Source: Labyrinthula sp. Ha (taxonomy: Eukaryota > Sar > Bigyra > Labyrinthulida > Labyrinthulaceae). Taken from it: 64,000 nucleotides of DNA. Made by a program: the position numbers and the translations under genes. A model generated the notes under the pieces. It did not search any database, was not told the origin of the DNA, and saw nothing but the letters and a program-made list of their open reading frames with translations. Positions 40,771 to 50,104 of this stretch are shown in pieces. Location of the stretch: the NCBI GenBank assembly GCA_015227615.1, contig JAALGZ010000007.1, forward strand, positions 1,178,001 to 1,242,000, written 5' to 3'. Every line of letters starts with the position of its first letter. Positions within the stretch are counted from its first letter, which is position 1.

Positions 40771-43700
40771 CATGTAGGCCAAGAATTATTACCGGAGTAG
40801 TTAATTATAACGTCACGGTACTCGGCAATTGATACTTGCAGAGTTTAAAATGAGAACTCCCAAGTTCCGACGTTCTAGTGAATTTCTACTGAATAGGAAA
40901 ACTCAGGATAATAAACAAGCATGCATAATATGATTAGTATCATTAATGAAGGCAAAGCCCGATTTAATGACTCTTGCGTAAGATCTCCAATAATGAATTC
41001 TTCTTCATTTGGTTAATTGTGGAATTGACTCATGAAAACAAGGTGCGAGGTTAAAAGGATGAAGCGATTGCTGCATAATCCCTTAAGAGATCTCTTTCCA
41101 ACATTTACACTGCCAAAAATAGCTATAATATATCCTATGCATGAACTCAGGTTCTGGAGAGTTCCAGTAAAGCGTTGATAAAACCTGTGTACCAAGAACA
41201 TATACATATTACCCTCCTTAGAATGATAATCGGTGTTAAACACTTATTTAATATCCATGTATAAATATAATTTTTCCAGTTCTATTCCCACTAATTTACA
41301 CTAAAGTTTGTCACTATAATGCACAGTGGTGTTAGCCTGCGATCTGGTGTAACTACACCGCCACATCCAGACAAAATAAACTTCTACAATTTTCTCCCTT
41401 CTCAGATTCTAGTTCATATTACAAATTCTAATGTATCCGCTGCGTATTATCACATATCATATAGATTCTTAGCAAACATGCTTTGCATGGGAAATTGAAA
41501 AAAAAATACGAGCGAACCCTTTATCATAAATACCTCTGTGTTTCTGTCAGATACTTGTTCTCCACAATTTTTCTAAATATAAGATATTGAAGACCTCTAG
41601 ACTCAAGTGAAAAGTTATAGATAAATCCACATATTTAGCAATAACATGAATCAGCGGCGTTGGGTTTTAATGGTTTACACTAAGCGCATCACCCCTTACC
41701 TGAAAACACACCGCGCCAAATATTTTCTTGAGATGATTTATTTAGGCTAGACTGTATAACAACTGTTAAGAATGCATACATAGGCGTTTGGTAACTTTAA
41801 TAACTAATGTTACTCATGAACTAGTTAGTATAATTAGCGGAATGCGGAGACCAGAATACTATATTTTCCTGGAAAGTTTCTTTCCTTTGTACTAGCAATA
41901 ACCGAAGCTTGCTTTGTCCTCACTTCCAGAGGTTACATGGCCTAAAGTAGTTCAGAGGTCACATTTTGTTGGTCAATACTTAGTTGGTCAAATATTATTA
42001 AATTTCCTCAGAAAGTACTGGTTTTGAATTGTAATATTGTATCCTTCTGAAGATGAAATTCTGCTCTCACCAATTTGGTAGCTTTAATATTGAGAGAAAT
42101 CATCTATTCGAATCATGACCATAGGTGCCGTTGTAATAGTTAAGCATTTACTAGTTAATATAAAACTCTTAGTTATTGCTCTCAACGCAAAGCTTAAATC
42201 AATTTAAATCAAACTATCTAGGAAAAGAGCATTTTCGCGTCCTAATTGGAATTCTAATAGAAAAGCTATCCAAAAAGAAGGGCAACATGAACAAAATATA
42301 AATTCTTTAATTCTGTTAGCATTATTGAGGCAAGATGTTATAAAAGTTCCTCAGATGAAAATGGCTCTTCTGATAACGGTTATGAAAAAAATACTAATGT
42401 ATGTTCCATTTTAATGATTTCTTGTACTGTCTATTGGAATGAGATTTGGCATTAGATTTGATACAAAGTATCAATAATTATGTGATAATTATTTTGATTC
42501 TGATTATCACCACGAGAATTGGATTCTTAATTTTGACCAAATGATTCTTTTTTTATTTTGATTATCAATTGATTATCAATACAAGGCTAGGCCTCACTAC
42601 CTTGGGCCAAGAGGACCAGGAATATATATTTTATTTATGTACCGTATGAAACTCGATAGTAAAATGGCCTATGGCCCGGAAACAACTCGGTAATAGGATG
42701 CAGTAGGGCCATATGTCCCGTATCTTGAAGTGTCTCATCCGGCGACAAAATGAAATATGGACTTTGCAATCATTTGGACAAAGCCATGTGACCGAATTTA
42801 TTATTGAGAATCAATTGATTGTTATTAATCAAGCAAAGTGGTTGAGGAATTATTTGACTCAATCAATAGGAAAAATATCGGCAACAGTTTTATTGCTAAA
42901 TTATGTCCGATCTCTACATGAGATATAGGTACCGTTCGATGTTATCATGATACATTAGTTGATTATTTCGGTCTTATGACTCAATTTGGGAGATACTGGG
43001 ATTTTTTCCAGTGTTCTGGGTGAAGTTTCACATTAATATGAGTATAATTTAATGTTATGTTCCTATGACCAGCTTATTTCTCCATGTCTCAAAAGTTAGA
43101 GTTCGTAATATCTCTTGTGTTTTCTTATTTCTGGTTCTATTCAATGGTTGTAACACTATGTTTTTCTCACTCAAAGGAAGTTGAACCGATATTCTTATTT
43201 CTCTATATGTATCCTTTTACCTGCTGAGTTATTTAAAATTATTAAGAATAGTCTAACCATGCTAGAATTTGAGATTCCTGTTAACGACTAGTTAAGTTTT
43301 CCCTACAAACAATTTGAACGGGAATAGAGTTATGTTTTTTTTACTTTGAATATCTAATCAATACCTTTGTTGCTGATAAAAGGCACACTAGTTTCAACGA
43401 AGAATGCTGTTGCTTGAAATTACTGTTTTTCTCACACTATGTAGTCTGACATACTTAAGCTAAGCTTTGAAAAAAAAATGAATATATAGAGGCTTTGATT
43501 GGTGCTATAACTCCAGACTTTATGTTGTTTCCGTAAGAATGCTTATTCTATCGCTATAAACATTCTAGAAGTCACATGAAATTTCTTAAGGAATTAATGA
43601 GCTGGTGCTAATTAAACGTGAAAAGTGTAACTACTTGCTTATTATTTAATTGCTCTCAGGCAGTTGCTCCAAAATTTTTATTAACATAGTTAAACATTAC

Positions 43701-45784
43701 AAATATTTTCCCTGTGGTTTTCCCTCCAATTATTTTGATAATATTTTATGTGCGAAAACTGCGCTTGATGGATCTTTGCCGCTGTTAAAACTTTCATCCA
43801 TATGCATTTTTAGATTCTTTCAACTATTGGGATCTAATTTTCTGCTCTCTTATCGTTTCGTCCCCATTTTTCTTTAATTTTCATAATTTTTCAATACAGC
43901 TCCCGCCTTAGTGCAAAGAAATTGTGCACTGTATTGAATTAAAATAAGGGTCCATCAACATCAATGTATACTTAAAATTAGATTTACGGGATATATAGAT
44001 AGTGGCAACTTAGGGTTAAAATTCCACCCAATGAACTAAAAGACCCATCGTTCTCCAAACTCTTGATTTTTACAAAGTCATGATAATACAGGATAACGTT
44101 TTTGGTCGCATTCTTGGTTTCATCTGTTAATAGGTACTAAGAATGGATTCATATTGTAGTTTCTAATTAAAGAAATAGACCAGACCTCCTTTGTAACATC
44201 GAATCCTAAATTTCAACAAAAGCTAATTTTGAGACAATAATCAGTAACATTATGCTTATTAACAGCTTTGAAGTTGGTTGTAACTTTTCCATGGAGTTCG
44301 AAGTCGGCCCTTTTCGACATTTCATTATGTGGGAGTATGACCCATAGGACATGTTTAATGCCAGGTAGGGTGGCACTTTCGTTTCTCTCTACGTGTAGAC
44401 AAAAAAGGGTACTATCAATACTTTGTTTCAGCGTCAACCCGGAAATTTTCTTTATGAGGAGAGCCTAGTCCTTTCGGTCCGAACTGTCCCCTGTCTGGCT
44501 GTTGTAATCAGGCTACGAAAATAAATGCAAGAATGGGAAGATAACAGGAAGATTAATAAACTACTAGAATACACCATTGAGACAAACAATTCTATCTACA
44601 TCGTGGCCAGGTACATTTTTAGAACTTGAATGAGTTTGTTGCTCTTGCGTTTGTCTCGTACAAGTACATTCTATACATCGAGTCGAAAGTGAGACTTCAA
44701 AGTCTTCTCCCGCCACTTAAATATTCTTGGAAACCAGTGGCAAATATAAACCTACCCTGGTAGAGTTGAAAATTGTCCCAAAAAATGTGAAAAAAACAGG
44801 GAAAAAAAAGTGACATGAGAGAAACTGATCTTGGCTTAGAGAAAGTATAGGAAGGAAACACTTATTATGGACAAAATGAAACTAAATGTACATATATAAG
44901 CAGCATATGACTTTTAATCTTCTTTAAGCAATGTTAACACTCTAAAATAGGTTACTTTATCAGTGTATTTGGTTTCTTGTTAACAGCTGATTCCTGTCTC
45001 CGCTAGATCGCATTGGGTAGCAAGTTTAAACTATTTTATTCTGGGAATCTCATCAAATGAAAGAAAAGACTGAATGTAAAGTAGTATCTTAAGAGCGTGC
45101 CATTTAAAAAAATGAAGCTCTTAGATTCAAGACAAAATAGCAGGAAGTAAAAATGTAGGAAGATCATTGCCAAAATAAGTACTACAGATTTAGTTTGACG
45201 AAAGGCAATCTCTGTTTCTACACCCATAAGTACTCAGAGCTACCCCGGTTAGGTTTCCCAACATCCGTTCTCAAACTTTAATACCTTCTAAACAGTTGCT
45301 TCTAAATTTTGCTATTCAACTGCCCAAATCAAATCAAACTGTGAGATGTACTCAAGAGAGTATGTACGAGAGATTAGCTTTAGGGTTCATAGTTAACCAG
45401 TCAGGTTATATGCAATGTAGTTATGATTAGAGTTATGACGTAATACTATGGGAAATTAAATAATAACAAAAGAAAAGACTAAAAAATGTCACCTCAAAAA
45501 CGAAGAAATAAGGCTCTGCCCAGGTAAACACGAAATCACTTAAAACCAAAGTAAAAAAATATGTAACTAAATAAGTATAACTGTTGAAATGAAGTTTATC
45601 TTGTATAAGCTTTACTTCTTATTATGTCCGCTTTGGTACCGAATAATATCTTCGAAGTGTACAGTTTAAGCTAACTAACCTACACAAACTACATATTTAT
45701 ATCAACAATAACAAAGTTTTCGTAAGGGAATTATAGCGCATTTCCAAGTGAAGCAGTCTAACCAAGTTACCCTAGAAACCAAAG

Positions 45785-46096
45785 ATGTTCATTATGATGG
45801 ACCTAAGATACAAGTACGGGAATTACCAGAATTTGTATCATGCAGTTAACCAGTCTAAGAGGTTTTATAGACTTAATGAGCTGCAACAACTTAATTCAAT
45901 AGTTCAATCCGGTTTAATCTACCTAGTTCTATTCATTACATTGGATATTTCGTTTGATAAGAGTAACCTAGGGTTCGTCCACTGGACAGCAGCTGACAAA
46001 ACTCCAAAAGATATATGTGACAAAATTAAAGAAAACGAACAAACCCAAGCATTAGGAATTAACCTTGATTTCTCTGCATTAATTTTTTGCAATTGA
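45785..46096 (+). CDS. Hypothetical small protein upstream of DRC4
   Basis: A 103-codon ATG-initiated frame ends 53 bp before the DRC4 start on the same strand. It includes a hydrophobic stretch (SGLIYLVLFITL) and a lysine-rich segment (KTPKDICDKIKENEQ). No family is recognised and it may be fortuitous or lie in the DRC4 promoter. Confidence 0.22.
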   Translation: MFIMMDLRYKYGNYQNLYHAVNQSKRFYRLNELQQLNSIVQSGLIYLVLFITLDISFDKSNLGFVHWTAADKTPKDICDKIKENEQTQALGINLDFSALIFCN

Positions 46097-46149
46097 TAGT
46101 GCCAGAAGAAACATTTTGTCGGTTTCTAAATTCAAGCTATTACATCAAG

Positions 46150-47320
46150 ATGCCTAAAGGAAAAAAGAACGGGAAGAAAAAAAGTAAATTGGTAAAGGAA
46201 GAAATTAGTGAGTTTGATACTATGGGTTTAGAAGAGCTGAAAGTTCGGGTAATTATTATTTCCTGCTCATCAAAGGTAGGTAGCAGAACAATTGGTGCAT
46301 TTAGAAAATTTAAAAGAAAAGAGGAACTACGCAGAATGTGAGCGCGATGAAGTGTTTAAAAACTTTAAAGAAGAGGAGAAGGAAGGTGAAGAGCTAAAAA
46401 CTACTCTTACATCGAGGGAGAATGAAGAAAAACAAGTTAAATTCTTGCGAGAACACGAAAGAAATTGCTATATGCAGAAGCTTAAGTTCCTAAAGTTTGA
46501 GAATAAAGTACAAGTAAGATGTCTTGAAGAGAAACTAGATCAAGAGCTAGATCAGTTAAGAGATTCTCTTGTCTACAAAGAAAATTCGAGCAGGTTGATT
46601 CAAGAAGATTTGAGGCGGAAAGTTGAGATACTAAGAAACGAAAACGAAGTTGCATTCAAAGTACAGAAAAACACACTTCAAAAAAATCTAAGACAGATTA
46701 AATCTACATTTGATGACCAGCTTTTTACTGTTCAGCAAAATTATGCTGAAAAGTTAGAGGATTTAGAAAAGGACATGTACTTGAGAAAGAAAGTCCATCT
46801 TCATGAGCTGCTAGAACGCCTGAATTCATACCTAAAGGAACTTGATGATCAATTTAACAAAAACTTCAGCACAAGTAAAAGTTATTATCAAGAAATTACA
46901 AAAGACAACTTAAAGCTGGTAAAGACTCTAAAGGCGGATGTAAAAAATTTAAGGGAAAAAAACATGCATCTAGAGAGGTACATTCAAGAAGTAAAAGATG
47001 AAAACAAGAAACTCACAAATCCAGCTAAGGAAGGTGAAGAAACGTTGAAAGAACTCAAATCAAAGTTAAAGAACAAAGCAAAAGATGAACTGAGCTATCA
47101 GAATAGTTTATCATGGTTAAGGAAGATACAAGAAGAAAACTCAGTCATTACAGCAAAACTAAGAAATACTGAAACTGAGTATTCTCGAACAAATGATACT
47201 ATCCAAAAACTAAAACAATCCTTTAAACGAACTGTGGGTGAGTTCCAAGCAGAAGAAAAGAGAAAATTTGACAAACTCAGCGAGCAGCTAAAGGTGAAAC
47301 AGCAGAATAAAATGAGTTGA
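46150..47320 (+). CDS. DRC4: Dynein regulatory complex subunit 4 (DRC4/GAS8), two exons
   Basis: Exons 46150-46248 and 46280-47320 give 379 residues, almost entirely coiled coil after a lysine-rich start (MPKGKKNGKKKSK). GAS8/DRC4 landmarks are RNYAECERDEVFKNF early on (family RNYFxLERDKI) and YYQEITKDNLKLVKTLKADVKNLREKNMHLER later (family YYNDITLNNLxLI...LKE...HLER), then NKKLTNPAKEGEETL. DRC4 is a core linker of the nexin-dynein regulatory complex in motile axonemes, so the organism builds motile cilia. The protein is about 100 residues shorter than animal and algal homologs, missing their C-terminal part. A 31-nt intron lies near the 5' end. Its stop TGA directly abuts the opposing gene's stop. 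Confidence 0.88.
46249..46279 (+). other. DRC4 intron, 31 nt
   Basis: GTAATT...GGTAG. Removal joins LEELKVR to VAEQLVHLENLKEKRNY and continues the coiled coil. A second AG four bases earlier (27 nt) would break the frame. Confidence 0.9.
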
Positions 47321-48436
47321 TCATGTTTCTGTAAGTAGTTCTTCTATTTTCTTTTCTTCTTCCAGCTCTATCTTGTTAAGGTCCAGTTTCTTGGTACAAC
47401 AACCCCATAAAATCCAGTAAATATAGAAGAAAACAACTAGAGCTAGTGCAGCTACATAGCACCAACCAGCAGTATTGCGACCAAAGAAGTACTCATAGCT
47501 TTCTTTTTCTGCAGGGAAAAACTGATATTCATCCCACCAATATCCAAAACTTTCATTCTCCTTTGGGCTCTCAATAAAAAGTTCTCCATACGCCCAAAAG
47601 CCATTTGCTGCAACCCAGAGTAAAAGGACAAAGTAATGAATCAGGTCAACTAGATGACTTTTGCTTGTCCAATATAAATAGATTGTATCTAGCATAAAAA
47701 GGCTGGTGAGTGCCAAACCTACCATGTATCCAACCTGATTCCCATATATCCAGAAACAATCTTTCAGAGCCCAGAAAAAAACATGTAAATTTTCGTACTC
47801 TAAGAAATCACGAAAGAAGAAAGGGAAGCGGAATCTAGGTAAAGTCTCGTTCTCCATTAGGCAGACTTCCATTACCCTATCTCGATCGAAATAAAACCAT
47901 GGTAGAATAAAAACAGAGAAAAAAAGCACAGCTACAGCAGCTAGAGAAAAACATTTCGCCTCTTCTGTCTTTTCGTCATAGAATAAATCTCCACCTCCAT
48001 ATTCATATTCTTCCATCAAATCGGGAACAAAAAACTCAGGAACTAATGATATGTTTTTATCATACATGTAGTACGGCCAAATTTCACCTATCATCCACCA
48101 ATAGTTTGAAAATACCCAGAGACTTAAGCCAACAACAACAACTGTCTCTGAAAAGATCCTCTTCCAAAGTGTCAGGATGATCATTAAAAACAAGAGAATA
48201 ACCGAAAGGGATCCAAAAATTATGCCTGTATAAAACCAATGCAACTGACTCCACGAAAAATCTTTTACTAACCAGAGGTAGATTTGAAGATATATCAGGC
48301 CGGTATAACTTTGAAACAACCAAGGAAAAGAAAACTTGAATACAGGGCCATCACTGAATGAATTTCCATATTTCGATTGACCGTATTTATATCGAAGGAT
48401 TCTTGCCTCTTTACTCAGCCCAGGCCATTGCACCAT
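47321..48436 (-). CDS. Trp-rich multi-pass membrane protein of unknown function
   Basis: This is a 371-residue protein with about eight hydrophobic segments, unusually rich in Trp, Tyr and Phe. Similar helices recur: LWVFSNYWWMIGEIWPYYMY, FWALKDCFWIYGNQVGYMVG and LWVAANGFWAYGELFIESP share a spaced W-x6-W-x2-GE/N pattern, suggesting internal duplication. Acidic loops (EEYEYGGG, FPAEKESYEYFFGR) lie between them and the tail is Glu/Lys-rich. I do not recognise a named family. It is convergent with DRC4, with stop codons in direct contact, and divergent from SNU13 over 151 bp. Being an intact long frame between two solid genes makes it certainly real. Confidence 0.82.
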   Translation of the reverse strand: MVQWPGLSKEARILRYKYGQSKYGNSFSDGPVFKFSFPWLFQSYTGLIYLQIYLWLVKDFSWSQLHWFYTGIIFGSLSVILLFLMIILTLWKRIFSETVVVVGLSLWVFSNYWWMIGEIWPYYMYDKNISLVPEFFVPDLMEEYEYGGGDLFYDEKTEEAKCFSLAAVAVLFFSVFILPWFYFDRDRVMEVCLMENETLPRFRFPFFFRDFLEYENLHVFFWALKDCFWIYGNQVGYMVGLALTSLFMLDTIYLYWTSKSHLVDLIHYFVLLLWVAANGFWAYGELFIESPKENESFGYWWDEYQFFPAEKESYEYFFGRNTAGWCYVAALALVVFFYIYWILWGCCTKKLDLNKIELEEEKKIEELLTET

Positions 48437-48587
48437 ACTGTTCTTACACTTGAGCTCGTTGAATTGGTTTTGATTTTTTTTCGTCCTTTACAATCTGTTG
48501 TCCGTTAAGGATAGTAGGGTTCCGATATGAGCCGATATACCGTTAGTTGTTATCGGTAGAGCGAGAAAGAAAATAGAACCATAGAAA
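48437..48587. promoter_or_regulatory. Shared promoter of the Trp-rich protein and SNU13
   Basis: 151 bp between divergent ATGs with a T-run near the left gene; no motif in common with the TTTTGGG set. Confidence 0.45.
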
Positions 48588-49032
48588 ATGGCAAAGGTAA
48601 AAAGAAGAGTTTTATTGATATCATAGGCAGTAAACCCAAAGGCGTACCCATTAGCAAATGATCAACTTACATCAGATCTAACCAGTGTTATCCAGCAAGC
48701 TAGTAATCTTAATCAATTGAGAAAAGGTGCCAACGAGGGTATTTGTTTTTATTTTCCTCTCATTCATAGCGACAAAGACTCTTAATAGAGGTATTAGCGA
48801 GTTAATTATTCTAGCTGCAGATGCAACACCTATAGAGATTCTTCTTCATCTTCCACTTGTCTGTGAAGATAAAAACGTTCCTTATGTTTTTATTCCAAGC
48901 AAGGATCAACTTGGCAGAGCCTGCGGTGTCTCAAGGTCTGTAATCGCAGCGTCAATTACATCAAACGAACAATCACCGATTGAAGCAAAACTAAAAAGCT
49001 TAAAAATTGAAATAGATAAGCTTGTTTTATAA
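48588..49032 (+). CDS. SNU13: SNU13/15.5K RNA-binding protein (L7Ae family), three exons
   Basis: Exons 48588-48596, 48627-48738 and 48770-49032 give 127 residues. The sequence [18 protein letters not shown], then [44 protein letters not shown] and [13 protein letters not shown] is the canonical SNU13/NHP2L1 pattern, not NHP2 or ribosomal L7a. It binds kink-turns in U4 snRNA and box C/D snoRNAs, so it serves the spliceosome and rRNA methylation. The first exon has only three codons. Introns are 30 and 31 nt. The gene converges on the cysteine-repeat gene, 55 bp away. Confidence 0.96.
48597..48626 (+). other. SNU13 intron 1, 30 nt
   Basis: GTAAAA...TCATAG after the third codon; removal gives [13 protein letters not shown], matching the family start. 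Confidence 0.93.
48739..48769 (+). other. SNU13 intron 2, 31 nt
   Basis: GTATTT...TCATAG; removal restores [14 protein letters not shown] across a split alanine codon. Confidence 0.96.
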
Positions 49033-49087
49033 CTTTTAAACGGACGCTGTTCAGTTATAAAACTATTACTCAAGACTATCAAATACT

Positions 49088-50104
49088 TCACAATTCTATT
49101 ACACGAGGAATACACTGATCATTTGCTTCATTGCAAGGATTACTGTCTTCAACTAATAGGTTTATGTCACAGGCACAACCTGTTTCACACAACCCAAACA
49201 AATTATCTCCATCAAAGTCAACTCCATCATCATCGCATTTAACAAACAAATATTCACTAGCACAAAAGCTTTGTTTTACTTCAAGATCAAATGCAACAGA
49301 AGTACATAGTTCAATAGCTTCTGCTTCACTTGGTAAGTTTGGATCGTCAAAAATATCATCTCTTTCATCAGCAGGGATGCAAATGTTAGCATCTTCTGTG
49401 CAAGGACTACCACCAGTAACAACTTCGTTGATTGGACATCCACAAGTTTCTTCACACTCTCGTAATAGTTCTACACCATTAAAATCTACACCTTCGTCAT
49501 CACATCGAACGTAAGTATTTTCGTCAGCACAAAAACTTGCACCAAGAGCAGCATTAAATTCTATACCAAGACAAATTAAAGCAGCTTGCTGTCCATTTAA
49601 CTCAACAATGTCATCTTCATCGTTGTCATCGGCAGTTAAGAATAAACTCACTGCAACAATTGTTGCTAAAACTGCAAAAAAAACAAGCATTAATCCAGTG
49701 ATAAAATTAACTTTTCTAGACTGGTTTTCTAACCGAGCAGCTTGGACTACAGTTATTTGTGCTTCGTCTATTTTATCTGCTAAGAAACCTGGTATGGTGT
49801 TTTTGCTATCGGCATCTGAGAAAACAGTTCTCGTTTCAGGGTTCCTATTCATTTGATTGGCTCGTGATGGGAAAGGATCTTGATAAGAATAGAGTGAAAG
49901 GTGACTTGGAGAAACACTTCTGTCAGCAACAGGAGGTGCCTTCGGGCCTTTAGAGCCTAGAATGCTCTCTAACTGATATTCACTGTAATTAGGTGAGCCA
50001 GGGGAGCGTTTATGCATCTTTGGGTTAGGAGGAACAGGTCTGCTATTTCCACTATTGAAAGAACTATGATTTTTTTTATTTCGATTATAGTTTCTATTTG
50101 ACAT
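49088..50104 (-). CDS. Type II membrane protein with two eight-cysteine repeats
   Basis: This is a 338-residue intronless protein. About 130 polar basic/Ser/Pro-rich residues precede a transmembrane helix at about 135-157 (FITGLMLVFFAVLATIVAVSLFL), then an acidic juxtamembrane stretch. The ectodomain is two tandem modules of about 70 residues at roughly 173-244 and 263-335. Both follow C-x13-C-x8-C-x15-C-x3-C-x-C-x11-C-x6-C exactly and share CDD-GVDF-G, INxxV and CIP. This looks like a disulphide-bonded domain that I do not recognise. The tail contains SPSHLSLYSYQD, faintly like the HLSIATIKEDD tail motif of the LRR-like pair. A surface protein of unknown role. Confidence 0.78.
   Translation of the reverse strand: MSNRNYNRNKKNHSSFNSGNSRPVPPNPKMHKRSPGSPNYSEYQLESILGSKGPKAPPVADRSVSPSHLSLYSYQDPFPSRANQMNRNPETRTVFSDADSKNTIPGFLADKIDEAQITVVQAARLENQSRKVNFITGLMLVFFAVLATIVAVSLFLTADDNDEDDIVELNGQQAALICLGIEFNAALGASFCADENTYVRCDDEGVDFNGVELLRECEETCGCPINEVVTGGSPCTEDANICIPADERDDIFDDPNLPSEAEAIELCTSVAFDLEVKQSFCASEYLFVKCDDDGVDFDGDNLFGLCETGCACDINLLVEDSNPCNEANDQCIPRVIEL

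Larger units (their letters stand above)
40734..46149. other. Gene desert
   Basis: These 5.4 kb of AT-rich DNA have one weak candidate frame at 45785-46096 (listed). At 42470-42600 the string GATTATCA recurs several times as low-complexity sequence, and a slightly GC-richer tract runs from about 42590 to 42950 with a 71-codon frame that I cannot identify. Another GC-richer patch is at about 44330-44530. Nothing else is supportable. Confidence 0.5.

Noticed and set aside
42400-42950. Considered as an organelle-DNA insertion because of its composition and a 71-codon frame
   Set aside because: No recognisable mitochondrial or plastid gene, tRNA or rRNA segment could be read.
44213-44530. GC-richer patch with a 74-codon minus-strand frame, considered as a decayed transposon or foreign gene
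   Set aside because: Adjacent frames are full of stops and no motif of any known protein can be read.
46150-47320. BBOF1 or DRC2 as the identity of the coiled-coil protein
   Set aside because: RNYxxxERD and the YYxxITxxNLxLI...HLER segments match DRC4/GAS8 specifically.
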